Source of the DNA: Pseudomonas guariconensis
GTDB lineage: Bacteria; Pseudomonadota; Gammaproteobacteria; Pseudomonadales; Pseudomonadaceae
DNA length: 64,000 bases
NCBI RefSeq assembly: GCF_024127895.1
Contig: NZ_JAMYBK010000011.1
Span: forward strand, 1 to 64,000
Direction of reading: 5' to 3'
Under the pieces are notes generated by a model. The model worked only from the letters and a program-made list of their open reading frames with translations. It ran no database searches and was not told the origin of the DNA. A program made the position numbers and the translations under genes. Positions 55,888-63,918 of the stretch are shown in pieces (within the stretch, counting starts at the first letter, position 1; the number at the start of each line of letters is the position of its first letter).

Positions 55888-57192
55888 TCAAGCCTGATAC
55901 CCATACAACACCGCCAGCAACCCTGCCAGCGCACAGGCGAGCAACACTTCCAGCACGCCCCGCCGGAACAGCAGCAACCCCACGGCCGCCAGCACCGCGA
56001 CCAACAGTGCCAGCCAGTCGATCCCTTGGGCGAACCCATGCGGCCAGAACACGTGATAGCCAAAGAACAAGGCCAGGTTGATGATCACCCCGACCACGGC
56101 GGCGCTGATCGCCGTCAAGGGTGCGCTGAAACGCAGTTGGCGCCGGGTGCTCTCCACCAGCGGTGCGCCGATCAGGATGAACAGGAACGACGGTAGGAAG
56201 GTGAACCAGGTGACCAGGCAGGCTGCCAGTGCCCCGGCGAGGAAGGCCTGGTCGGCCCCGAGCGGGGCCTGGGCGTAGGCACCGACGAAGGCGACGAAGA
56301 CCACCAGCATGATCAACGGCCCCGGCGTGCTTTCACCCAGGGCCAGGCCGTCGATCATCTGCGTCGGTGTCAGCCAGCCGAAATGGCTCACCGCGCCCTG
56401 GTAGACATAGGGCAGCACCGCGTAGGCGCCGCCGAAGGTCAGCAAGGCTGCCTTGGTGAAGAACCAGGCCATCTGGGTGAACGTGCCTTGCCAGCCGAAC
56501 AGCAGGAGCAACAGGCCCATCGGCAGGCACCACAGGGCTGCGCCACAGGCCAACAGCCGCAGCAGGTGTGGCCAACGCCAGCGGGTATGCCCGGGTTGTG
56601 CCGGCGATGCGTCCGGCAAGGGCTCATGCGCGGCCTGGAACAGCCGGGGCTGCCAACGCCCGCCCAGGTAGCCGAGCAAGGCGGCGCCAAGGATGATCAG
56701 CGGGAACGGCAGGCCCAGGCCGAACAAGGCGACGAACGCTGCCAGGGCAACTGCCCACAGCGCGGCGTTGTGCAGGACGCGTGAGCCGATGCGCCAGGCC
56801 GCTTGCAGGACAATGGCGGTGATCGCCGGCTTCAGGCCGTAGAACAGCCCGGCGACCACCGGTTGCTGGCCGTGGGCGACATAGACCCATGACAGGCCGA
56901 TGAGAATGAACAGCGAAGGCAGGACGAACAGCGCCCCGGCAACGATGCCACCCCAGGTACGGTGCATCAGCCAGCCCAGGTAGGTGGCCAGTTGCTGGGC
57001 CTCGGGGCCGGGCAGGAGCATGCAGTAGTTGAGTGCATGGAGAAAACGGGATTCGCTGAGCCAGCGACGGCGCTCGACGATTTCCCGGTGCATCAGGGCG
57101 ATCTGCCCGGCGGGGCCGCCGAAGCCGATGAAGCCCAGCTTGAGCCAGAACAGCATGGCCTGGCGGAAGGGGACGGGGTGCTCGATCGGCAT
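55888..57192 (-). CDS. chrA: chromate efflux transporter ChrA
   Basis: A 434-residue long-chain CHR-family transporter with two homologous halves. Each half starts with an FGG motif (GFIGFGGPAGQIALMHREIVERRRWL and ALLTFGGAYAVLPYVYQGAVSHFGWL) and has about five to six membrane helices. ChrA proteins export chromate, protecting against oxidative damage. I start at MPIEHPVPFRQA; the frame extends 13 codons upstream without similarity. No chrB regulator is nearby. Confidence 0.93.
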   Translation of the reverse strand: MPIEHPVPFRQAMLFWLKLGFIGFGGPAGQIALMHREIVERRRWLSESRFLHALNYCMLLPGPEAQQLATYLGWLMHRTWGGIVAGALFVLPSLFILIGLSWVYVAHGQQPVVAGLFYGLKPAITAIVLQAAWRIGSRVLHNAALWAVALAAFVALFGLGLPFPLIILGAALLGYLGGRWQPRLFQAAHEPLPDASPAQPGHTRWRWPHLLRLLACGAALWCLPMGLLLLLFGWQGTFTQMAWFFTKAALLTFGGAYAVLPYVYQGAVSHFGWLTPTQMIDGLALGESTPGPLIMLVVFVAFVGAYAQAPLGADQAFLAGALAACLVTWFTFLPSFLFILIGAPLVESTRRQLRFSAPLTAISAAVVGVIINLALFFGYHVFWPHGFAQGIDWLALLVAVLAAVGLLLFRRGVLEVLLACALAGLLAVLYGYQA

Positions 57193-57264
57193 GTGGGGCG
57201 GTCCCTGGGGCAAAGGAGGGCTATGCGCCAATGTCAGTCAGTTAAGCGGCGTTTTTTCATTTTT

Positions 57265-57382
57265 GGGGCTGCCTTGCAGCCCATCGCTGGCAAGCCAGCT
57301 CCCACAGGGTACGAGTCGACCATAAATGATGTGGCTTGCGAGGCCATGTGGGGCTTGCTGGCGATGGGGCGCGAAGCGGCCG
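57265..57382. repeat. composite repeat: GC hairpin plus REP doublet (copy C)
   Basis: GGGGCTGC-CTT-GCAGCCC is followed by CATCGCTGGCAAGCCAGCTC, then CAGGGTACGAGTCGACCATAAATGATG, then an inverted REP (GGGCTTGCTGGCGATGGGGC). It is the most complete of the three composite copies and lies between chrA and the hopJ-like gene. Confidence 0.8.
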
Positions 57383-57416
57383 GCCGGCATTGGGCCATAC
57401 CCTCCGCTCGCAGTCG

Positions 57417-57758
57417 TCAGGCCAGCCGCGTGAGCGGCTGCTGCGCGAACTTCACGCCTGCCAGCCCATGCGCCATCAGCGCGCGGATGTTGGCATGGTC
57501 GCTGCCCTCGGGGGTGGCCAGCACGCTGCGGTAGTGCTCGCCGAAGGCCAGCAGCGCTTCCTGGTCGCTCAGGCCTTCGAGCAGGGCCAGGCCCAGGGTC
57601 TTGCACGAGCCTTCGTTCTGCCCGGCGGCGTTCTCGACGCCACCGTTGACGAAGGCCTGGGGCTGGTAGCTGTAGTTCGCGGCAATGAACGCCAGGGTGT
57701 CGGCGAAGGCGTGTTCGCCGCTGGCGAGGCTGTCGCGCAGGGTGTTCAGATCAGTCAC
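57417..57758 (-). CDS. HopJ-family protein
   Basis: A 113-residue protein of the HopJ (HopPmaJ) family, named after a P. syringae effector but widespread as a housekeeping-like gene. FVNGGVENAAGQNEGSCKTLGLALLEGLSDQEALLAFGEHYRSVL is the conserved block. The start is a GTG with AAGGA upstream. It overlaps the DUF1244 gene by eight bases. The function is unknown; effector activity is not implied here because no type III secretion gene is present. Confidence 0.88.
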   Translation of the reverse strand: MTDLNTLRDSLASGEHAFADTLAFIAANYSYQPQAFVNGGVENAAGQNEGSCKTLGLALLEGLSDQEALLAFGEHYRSVLATPEGSDHANIRALMAHGLAGVKFAQQPLTRLA

Positions 57759-58047
57759 GTGGCTTTCCTTTTTCGAACGCCGCCTGTTGTTCGGCGCTGG
57801 CTTCTTTCTGGTACTGGGCTTTCCACTCGGCATAGGGCATGCCGTAGACCACTTCCCGGGCATCATCCAGGCTCAGGTCGATCTGCCGCTCGTCGGCGGC
57901 GGCCTTGTACCACTTGGACAGGCAGTTGCGGCAGAAGCCGGAAAGGTTCATCAGGTCGATGTTCTGCACGTCGGTGCGTTGGCGCAGGTGTTCGACCAGG
58001 CGCCGGAAGGCGGCGGCTTCGAGTTCGAGCTGTTGTTGGGGCGTCAT
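57751..58047 (-). CDS. DUF1244 family protein
   Basis: A 98-residue soluble helical protein. LMNLSGFCRNCLSKWY, with two Cys, is the family hallmark. The biological role is not known to me. It sits between folM and the hopJ-like gene in one leftward operon, with a gap of nine bases to folM. Confidence 0.9.
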   Translation of the reverse strand: MTPQQQLELEAAAFRRLVEHLRQRTDVQNIDLMNLSGFCRNCLSKWYKAAADERQIDLSLDDAREVVYGMPYAEWKAQYQKEASAEQQAAFEKGKPRD

Positions 58048-58056
58048 GGGCTTCTC

Positions 58057-58764
58057 TCAGGTCATGCGGTTCTTCAGGTGGCGGCCACCATTGATGACCA
58101 CCTGGCTGCCGGTGCTGTACTGGCTCTGGAGCAGGAACATCACCGCCTCGATCAAGGGGCGTGCACCGGGCTCGAATTCCAGCAGGGCCTTCTTCAGGGT
58201 CTGCTGGCGGTAGGCCTCGTCGCCGCCCTCCTTGAGGATCAGCAGGCCTGGCAGGATACCGTTCACGCGCACCTTCGGCGCGTATTTTTCGGCGAACGAC
58301 AGCACCATGTTCTGCAGGGCGGCCTTGGTCGCGGCATAGCCGATATGGCTCTTGCTGCCGCGCGAGGAGGTTTCGTCGCAGATGTGGATGATGTCGGCCT
58401 TGTCCACCTTGGCCAGCAACTCGCCCAGGGCCAGGTTGAGATGGTAGGGCGCCTCGACGTGCAGGCGGAACATGGTCTCGAGGTTGTCCAGGCCGTCGTC
58501 CAGCCACAGCGAGGCGTTGTGGATGATTGCGCGCAGGCCGTCATAGTGGCCGTGCAGGTGGTCGATCAGCGCCTGGCGGTCGGCTTCCCGGCAGAGGTCG
58601 GCCTGGAACTGGAGGATGTTCGGGTGCGGGGACTGCGGCTGGAGGCTACGGCTGGCACTGACCACCGTATGGCCGGCCTGTGCCAGTTCGAGGGCCAGGG
58701 CCAGCCCGACGCGCTGGCTGGCTCCGGTGACGAGGATTGGGCTGTTCATGTTCGGGGCAATCAA
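58057..58764 (-). CDS. folM: dihydromonapterin reductase FolM (SDR family)
   Basis: A 235-residue short-chain dehydrogenase. GASQRVGLALALELAQAG is the pteridine-reductase-type NADPH motif (Arg in place of the usual Gly-rich pattern); IIHNASLW and SKSHIGYAATKAAL (Tyr-X3-Lys) complete the active site. FolM makes tetrahydromonapterin and can reduce dihydrofolate. A TTG at 58764 has AAGGA eight bases upstream; an ATG five codons on (58749) has no such site, so I prefer the TTG, without certainty. Confidence 0.88.
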   Translation of the reverse strand: MIAPNMNSPILVTGASQRVGLALALELAQAGHTVVSASRSLQPQSPHPNILQFQADLCREADRQALIDHLHGHYDGLRAIIHNASLWLDDGLDNLETMFRLHVEAPYHLNLALGELLAKVDKADIIHICDETSSRGSKSHIGYAATKAALQNMVLSFAEKYAPKVRVNGILPGLLILKEGGDEAYRQQTLKKALLEFEPGARPLIEAVMFLLQSQYSTGSQVVINGGRHLKNRMT

Positions 58765-58827
58765 CTTGTCTGTCCTTGCATGGATGCCCCAGCATACCCG
58801 AACTGTTTCCCTTTGTATGACCTGGCC

Positions 58828-59400
58828 TCAGCGGCTGCGCAGTCCGCGCGCCGCCTGTGCGGCGGATGCCGGGGCTGCGTTCAGCCAGCCGGCCAGCAGG
58901 CGGGTCGAGAGTGGGATGAACAGGTACACCATCACCGGCGTCAGGCCCAGGGTACTGAGCAGGACCCGTGGCACCAGGTCCAGCGGCGCCAGCCAGTGCC
59001 CGAACAGCACGTTGAACAGCAGCGAGACCGGGAAGAACGCCAGCCAGATGGCCACGGTCTGCTTCCAGCGTGGCGGTTTGTGCACCAGATGGGTGCCGAA
59101 CCAGTCGTCCAGGCCGGTCACGCGCCGCTCTTCGGGGCGCTCGAACAGGCCGTTGCCACGCTGCAGCCAGGCGCGACGGGAGGCGGAGTGCTCCCAGGCA
59201 TGCAGGGTCTGTTCGTCGGTGAAGCGGAAGACGATCTGGAACTCGTCGCCGTCGGCGGGTGGGGCGAGGATGCCCGAGCCCAGGTAGCCGGGAAAGTCGG
59301 TGGCCAGTTGTTCGCCTTCGTGGAGCCAGGCCAGCAGCTCCTGGTAACGGCCATGGGCGGCGCGGCGCGACACCATCAGGGTGACGGGTGGGGTAGACAT
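58828..59400 (-). CDS. antibiotic biosynthesis monooxygenase-like domain fused to membrane helices
   Basis: A 190-residue protein. Residues 1-100 form an ABM-type ferredoxin fold (VTLMVSRRAAHGRYQELLAWLHEGEQLATDFPGYLGSGI, FQIVFRFTDEQTLHAWEHS), and the C-terminal half has two membrane helices (TVAIWLAFFPVSLLFNVLF and LGLTPVMVYLFIPLSTRLL). The substrate is unknown; many ABM proteins act on quinones or heme. It starts at MSTPPVTLMVSRR. Confidence 0.82.
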   Translation of the reverse strand: MSTPPVTLMVSRRAAHGRYQELLAWLHEGEQLATDFPGYLGSGILAPPADGDEFQIVFRFTDEQTLHAWEHSASRRAWLQRGNGLFERPEERRVTGLDDWFGTHLVHKPPRWKQTVAIWLAFFPVSLLFNVLFGHWLAPLDLVPRVLLSTLGLTPVMVYLFIPLSTRLLAGWLNAAPASAAQAARGLRSR

Positions 59401-59596
59401 CGTGTATCTCCTGGCGACGGGGCTGGCGGGTAGCTGGCCCCTTGGCTTGCGTGGCCCGGGGTGATGGGCGACACAGGCGTGATGCAAGAATCGGGCACGG
59501 ATTATCGCGGATTTTTCGTGACCGGTCAGTGCCGGCTGGCAGGCGGTCGCGCTGACCCTGCGTGGCCTCCCGTCGTAGAATGCCCCTCAGACACAC

Positions 59597-60532
59597 ATGA
59601 CAGGGTTGCCAGCGCAGATGAACGAAGAGGTAGCGGCCTTGGCCAATGGCGCGGGCCTGGAACCCCAGGCGCGGGTGCCGATTCGCGAAGTTTCCCGGCA
59701 GACCGGCGTCAACCCGGTGACCCTGCGGGCGTGGGAGCGCCGCTATGGGCTGATTCGGCCGACGCGGACCCGTAGTGGGCACCGCCTTTATTCCCAGGAC
59801 GACATCGACACCATCCGCAGCATCCTGGGCTGGCTGGCGCGTGGTGTGGCGGTGAGCAAGGTCGGCAGCATCCTGGCCCGCGACCAGGCGCTGGCCCAGG
59901 ATGCGTGTGCCGCCGCCCATGCCGACGACCTGGCGCGCTGGCGGGTGCAGGTGCACGCGGCGGCGCAGCGCTTCGACGGTGGCGGCCTGGACCGGCTGTT
60001 CGACCAGGTATTCGCCGGCCTTGCCCTGGACCAGGTCTTCGGCGAGGTGTTCATGCCGGTATGGCAGTCACTGCGCGCGGGCCATGGGAGTTTCGGCCAG
60101 GCCAGCGCCTGGTTGTTTCTCGACCAGTTCCTGCGTGGCCGGGTGCTGCTGCGCCTGCAACTGGCTCGCGAGCCGCGTGGCAGCCGCGTGGTGCTGGCGC
60201 CTTTGCCGGGGCAATGCCATGAACTAGAGCTGCTGGTGGCAGGCTTGCTGTTGGGCTACGACGAAGTGAGCGTGACGCTGCTGCCCCTGGGGCAGCCACT
60301 GGAGGAACTGGCGCTGGTCTGCGAACGCTTGGCGCCCGATGCGCTGGTACTGTTCGCCAACCACCAGCCGACCGTGGAGTTGGGCAAGCGTCTGGCGCGT
60401 CTGGCGCCAGGGCTGGGCTGCCCGTTGTTGTTGGCGGGGGAGACGGCGGAGCTTGCCCAGGGCAACCTGGCGGGGAGCGCCATGGCCTGCCTGGGCGCCG
60501 AGGGTGGCCTGATGCGCAGGCGCTTGCGGTAG
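59597..60532 (+). CDS. MerR-family regulator with degenerate B12-binding-like domain (LitR-like)
   Basis: A 311-residue regulator. The N-terminal MerR helix-turn-helix is IREVSRQTGVNPVTLRAWERRYGLIRP, followed by a helical linker and a C-terminal Rossmann-like domain as in CarH/LitR photoreceptors. The B12 motif (normally E/DxHxxG) reads QCHELE near residue 207: the His is kept, but the acidic residue and Gly are not. I recall that P. putida has several LitR paralogues, some without cobalamin. An ATG at 59618 (MNEEVAALANG) is an alternative start. Confidence 0.82.
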   Translation: MTGLPAQMNEEVAALANGAGLEPQARVPIREVSRQTGVNPVTLRAWERRYGLIRPTRTRSGHRLYSQDDIDTIRSILGWLARGVAVSKVGSILARDQALAQDACAAAHADDLARWRVQVHAAAQRFDGGGLDRLFDQVFAGLALDQVFGEVFMPVWQSLRAGHGSFGQASAWLFLDQFLRGRVLLRLQLAREPRGSRVVLAPLPGQCHELELLVAGLLLGYDEVSVTLLPLGQPLEELALVCERLAPDALVLFANHQPTVELGKRLARLAPGLGCPLLLAGETAELAQGNLAGSAMACLGAEGGLMRRRLR

Positions 60533-60543
60533 TACCTGGGCGG

Positions 60544-61206
60544 TCAGCCGGCGACCTGAGCGTGCAGCTCCGGGTGGGCCTGGCGATGGGCCTGGAGGAT
60601 GTATTCGCGCAGGCGCTCGATCTCTTGCGCTGGGCTGCGGCTGAGGTCGTAGGCGGCCAAGTCCGGGCCGATGCGGCGGCGCAGTACGCCATGCAGGCCG
60701 ATGGCTGGGATGCCTTCGGGAGCGAAGTGCAGGTCGAAGCGCGCAGGCGCTTCTGGCAAGTCGCGCACTTGCACCAGTACACCTTTGAAGGAAATCTCCC
60801 GGACCCACAGGCCGCTGCCTGCGCCGTGCGCGTCGAGCAGCGCGGCCGGCTCTTCCAGCGACAGGCGCCAGGGGCGCAGCATGGGGCCGTCCTCGTAGAT
60901 CTCCGGTGAGCCCAACTGCAGGTGCAGGGCGTGGAATTCGTCTTCCACCAGTTGCAGGGGAAAGCTGATCTGCTGGTTGTTGAACTGCGCCTGGAGCGTG
61001 ACCTGCTCGTTGGCCACCAGGCGGGTGAGCAACTGCTGGAGCCGATGGTCGCCATTGACCAGCAGGCCCGACATGGGGTCGGCCAGGTTCAACTGGGGCG
61101 AATGCTGCATGTTCTGGATGAAGTCCAGTTCGTCCTGGGTCAGGAGGGCGTCTGCTTGCATGGTCGAACTCGAAGGTGGCTGTTTCTTCAACGTCATGGA
61201 CAGCAC
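60544..61206 (-). CDS. PilZ-domain-like protein (possible c-di-GMP effector)
   Basis: A 220-residue protein. An N-terminal YcgR-like region (residues 40-105, FNNQQISFPLQLVEDEFHALHLQLG) precedes a C-terminal PilZ-like barrel with MLRPWRLSLEE and WVREISFKGVLVQV, where EISFKG matches the (D/N)xSxxG motif loosely. PilZ proteins bind cyclic di-GMP and adjust motility or polysaccharide export. The RxxxR part is weak, so ligand binding is uncertain. It is convergent with the MerR gene. A second in-frame ATG at 61161 (MQADALLTQDELDF) is a plausible start. Confidence 0.62.
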   Translation of the reverse strand: MLSMTLKKQPPSSSTMQADALLTQDELDFIQNMQHSPQLNLADPMSGLLVNGDHRLQQLLTRLVANEQVTLQAQFNNQQISFPLQLVEDEFHALHLQLGSPEIYEDGPMLRPWRLSLEEPAALLDAHGAGSGLWVREISFKGVLVQVRDLPEAPARFDLHFAPEGIPAIGLHGVLRRRIGPDLAAYDLSRSPAQEIERLREYILQAHRQAHPELHAQVAG

Positions 61207-61378
61207 GCAAGGCGCTTCGTTCAGAAGCGTTGGTCAGATTTCCGACGGCCAACCTGGGCCGGTGCTGATGCATGCCCGGGCCCTTGGGTGGGAAGGAGAC
61301 TTTGGTGGGAGGCGGCCTTTTGCCACTGTCGGATGCTAGTATCCTACGTTTTCACTCAGTTTCGGAATCCTCTGCCCG

Positions 61379-61834
61379 ATGAAAGTCGCCATTATTTCTG
61401 GTTCGGTGTACGGCACCGCCGATGAAGTCGCCCGTCACGCCGAGTCCCTGCTCAAGGCTGCCGGCCTGCAGGCCTGGCACGCTGCCCGCGCCACCTTGCA
61501 GGACCTGCAGGGTTTCGCCCCCGACGCCTTCCTGGCCGTGACCTCGACCACGGGCATGGGTGAGCTGCCGGACAGCATCATCCCGTTGTTCAGCAGCATT
61601 CGCGACACCCTGCCTGCCGAGTGGCGTGGGCTGCCGGGCGCGGTGATCGGGTTGGGCGATTCGAGCTATGGCGATACCTACTGTGGCGGTGGCGAGCAGC
61701 TGCGCGAGCTGTTCGCCGAGCTGGGGTTGCGTGAAGTGCTGCCGATGCTGCGCCTGGATGCCAGCGAGACCGTGACCCCGGAGACCGATGCCGAGCCGTG
61801 GATCGCCGAGTTCGTGGCGGCGCTGCAAGGCTGA
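61379..61834 (+). CDS. flavodoxin (MioC-like)
   Basis: A 151-residue FMN-binding electron carrier. The phosphate loop is SGSVYGTADEVARHAE near residue 7; TSTTGMGELPDSI and GLGDSSYGDTYCGGGEQLRELF are the other FMN-contact loops. The length and GLGDSSY pattern fit MioC-type short flavodoxins. The partner reductase is not encoded nearby. Confidence 0.93.
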   Translation: MKVAIISGSVYGTADEVARHAESLLKAAGLQAWHAARATLQDLQGFAPDAFLAVTSTTGMGELPDSIIPLFSSIRDTLPAEWRGLPGAVIGLGDSSYGDTYCGGGEQLRELFAELGLREVLPMLRLDASETVTPETDAEPWIAEFVAALQG

Positions 61835-61865
61835 GCCTTTTTGGGGGCTGGTACTGGCCCCCGTA

Positions 61866-62756
61866 TCACCCACCAGGCGCCGGCCGCTCGCGCAGCAGTT
61901 GCAACCAGGCCTGCGCTGCCCGTGACAGGTAGGCCCCGCGCCGCCAGATGAAGGCTATGTCCCAACGCAAAGCCGCCGGCGCCAGCAGCGGCAAGCGCAC
62001 CACGCCGGGCCGCTCCAGCGCCCGCGCCACCACCCTGGGCAGCAACACCACGCCCTGGCCCGCCGCGACCAGTGCGGCGAGGAAGTCCGCCTGGCCGCTG
62101 CGTCCACCTTCCTTCGGGGTGAATCCCATCTGCTGGCAGGCGCCCAGCAGGCGGTCATTGAGCACGAAGCTGCGCTGGTACAAGAGAAACGGCGTGTCCG
62201 CCAGCTGGCGCAGCTCGACCTGTGGCAAGCCCGCCAGGGCATGCCCGGCCGGCAACAGGGCATCCAGCGGTTCGTTGCAAAAGGGCTGGTACTCGAAGGC
62301 CGGATCGCTCGGCGTCAGGCTGCCGCCCAGCTCCAGCTCGCCGCTGGCGACCGCTTGCTCCACGGTGCGGCTACCCCCTTCGAGCAACTGGATGTCGATG
62401 TTCGGATGACGCCGCCGGTACTCGGCGAACAACCCCGCGAACAGCGCGTCGCTGCCCAGCAGCGGCAGCCCCAGGCGCAGCTCGCCCCGGGCCATCTGGT
62501 CGAGGTCGTCGAGCTCGCCCAGCAACGCCTGGCGCTGGCGCAGCAGGGCTTCGCCACGTTCGAGGACGATGCGCCCGGCAGCTGTCAGGTGCAACTGCGA
62601 GCCCTGGCGCTCCAAGAGCGGCTGGCCGAGGTCCTGCTCGAGCTGGGCAACCTGCTTGCTCACCGCCGATTGGCTGATGTGCAGGGTCTGGGCGGCCTGG
62701 GTGAAGCCCCCTCGGTGCACCACTTCGATGAAACTGCGCAGCTGTTTGAATTCCAT
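61866..62756 (-). CDS. LysR-family regulator (CidR-like)
   Basis: A 296-residue LysR regulator. Helix-turn-helix FIEVVHRGGFTQAAQTLHISQSAVSKQVAQLEQDLG, then the ligand-binding domain. It is divergent from cidA/cidB with a 99-bp shared region containing a 7+1+7 palindrome, the classic LysR arrangement. CidR in Gram-positives controls cidABC in response to acetate; control of the cidAB pair here is an inference from position. Confidence 0.9.
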   Translation of the reverse strand: MEFKQLRSFIEVVHRGGFTQAAQTLHISQSAVSKQVAQLEQDLGQPLLERQGSQLHLTAAGRIVLERGEALLRQRQALLGELDDLDQMARGELRLGLPLLGSDALFAGLFAEYRRRHPNIDIQLLEGGSRTVEQAVASGELELGGSLTPSDPAFEYQPFCNEPLDALLPAGHALAGLPQVELRQLADTPFLLYQRSFVLNDRLLGACQQMGFTPKEGGRSGQADFLAALVAAGQGVVLLPRVVARALERPGVVRLPLLAPAALRWDIAFIWRRGAYLSRAAQAWLQLLRERPAPGG

Positions 62757-62763
62757 GCGTTGA

Positions 62764-62778
62764 ATTCCATTATGGAAT
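62764..62778. promoter_or_regulatory. palindromic LysR operator candidate ATTCCAT-T-ATGGAAT
   Basis: A perfect 15-bp dyad with a T-N11-A core (T at 62765, A at 62777). It lies eight bases from the LysR start and 78 bases upstream of cidA, suited for both autoregulation and activation of the divergent operon. Confidence 0.65.
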
Positions 62779-62855
62779 GGCGATCAGTCTAACAATTCGC
62801 TTCTGGCCTAGGCAGGTGAAATCTTAAAATGAACGCCTGTCGAGGACTCCGTACC

Positions 62856-63242
62856 ATGAAACCCCTGTCGTTGAAGAAATGCCTGCGCCTGCTAGCCGAG
62901 CTGGCGATCCTGCTTGCCCTGTTCCTGCTTGGCGGCCAGCTCGCCGTCTGGCTGGGGTGGCCGATTCCCGGTGGGGTGATGGGGCTGGCGCTGCTGTTGC
63001 TGCTGTTCGCCTGCGGTGTGGTGAAGCCGGCCATGCTGCAGTTGGGGGCCGGCTGGCTGATGGCAGAGATGCTGCTGTTCTTCATCCCGGCGCTGATGAG
63101 CCTGCTCGACTACGGCAACCTGCTGCGCAACGAGGGCTGGCGCATCCTGCTGGTGATCGCCGTGAGTACCTTGCTGGTGATGGTGGTCACGGCCGTGACC
63201 GTCGAGCTGGTGTGCCGCTGGAGGCTGCGCCATGAGCCTTGA
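62856..63242 (+). CDS. cidA: CidA/LrgA family holin-like protein
   Basis: A 128-residue membrane protein with four hydrophobic segments. ELAILLALFLLGGQLAVWLGWPIPGGVMGLALLLLLF and LGAGWLMAEMLLFFIPALMSLLDYG are the CidA/LrgA signatures. These proteins influence membrane permeability and programmed lysis, and in some bacteria pyruvate or acetate-linked metabolite flux. The start is chosen by GAGGA nine bases upstream. It overlaps cidB by 11 bases. Confidence 0.93.
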   Translation: MKPLSLKKCLRLLAELAILLALFLLGGQLAVWLGWPIPGGVMGLALLLLLFACGVVKPAMLQLGAGWLMAEMLLFFIPALMSLLDYGNLLRNEGWRILLVIAVSTLLVMVVTAVTVELVCRWRLRHEP

Positions 63243-63918
63243 ACCCATGCCGCTGTTCTGGCTGGCGCTGACCCTGCTGGCCTACCTGGGCAGCCGTTGG
63301 CTGTACCGGCGCAGCGGGCGCTACCTGCTGTCGCCGCTGATCCTGGTGCCGGCCCTGTTGCTGGCGGTGGCCGTACCGCTGCACACCGCCTACGCCGAAT
63401 ACGCGCGCAACACCCACTGGCTGATGAGCGTGCTGGGCCCGGTGACGGTGGCCTTCGCCGTGCCGATCTGGCAACAGCGGGCTTTGCTGGCGCGGCACTG
63501 GCCGGCGCTGCTGGTGGGCATGCTGGCCGGTAGCGGCGCTTCGATCGCCAGTTCCTGGGGCCTGGCGCACCTGCTGGCGCTGGACGATTCGGTCAGCCTG
63601 TCGCTGCTGCCGCGCTCGATCACCACGCCATTCGCCATGCCGTTGGCCCGTGACCTCGGTGGCGTGCCGGAGCTGACCGCCGTGTTCGTCATGTTCACCG
63701 GCGTGCTCGGTGCAGTGTTCGGCGGCATCCTGCTGCGCTGGCTGCCCCTGCGCACGCCCTTGGCCCGCGGTGCGCTGTTCGGTGTCGGCGCCCATGGCGC
63801 GGGTGTCAGCCGGGCCCAGGAGGTAGGGGGCGAGGAAGGCTCCGTGGCCGGCCTGGTCATGGTCCTGACCGGCCTGCTCAACCTGTTCGCCGCACCCCTG
63901 CTGACGTGGCTGCTCTGA
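63232..63918 (+). CDS. cidB: CidB/LrgB family membrane protein
   Basis: A 228-residue polytopic protein. LMSVLGPVTVAFAVPIWQQR, SLLPRSITTPFAMPLARDLGG and FGVGAHGAGVSRAQEVGGEEGSVAGLVM are conserved LrgB blocks. It is the partner of the CidA-like protein in the same operon. The final 80 bases of the window after it contain no gene I can support. Confidence 0.94.
   Translation: MSLEPMPLFWLALTLLAYLGSRWLYRRSGRYLLSPLILVPALLLAVAVPLHTAYAEYARNTHWLMSVLGPVTVAFAVPIWQQRALLARHWPALLVGMLAGSGASIASSWGLAHLLALDDSVSLSLLPRSITTPFAMPLARDLGGVPELTAVFVMFTGVLGAVFGGILLRWLPLRTPLARGALFGVGAHGAGVSRAQEVGGEEGSVAGLVMVLTGLLNLFAAPLLTWLL

Noticed and set aside
57417..57758. A type III secretion effector (HopJ name).
   Set aside because: The family is found widely outside pathogens, the gene is in an operon with folM and DUF1244, and no secretion or chaperone genes are present.
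61840..61863. GGGGGCTGGTACTGGCCCCC as a further copy of the dispersed hairpin.
   Set aside because: The arms differ from the GGGGCTGC module and the inverted symmetry is only partial; it may be a simple hairpin between the flavodoxin and LysR genes.
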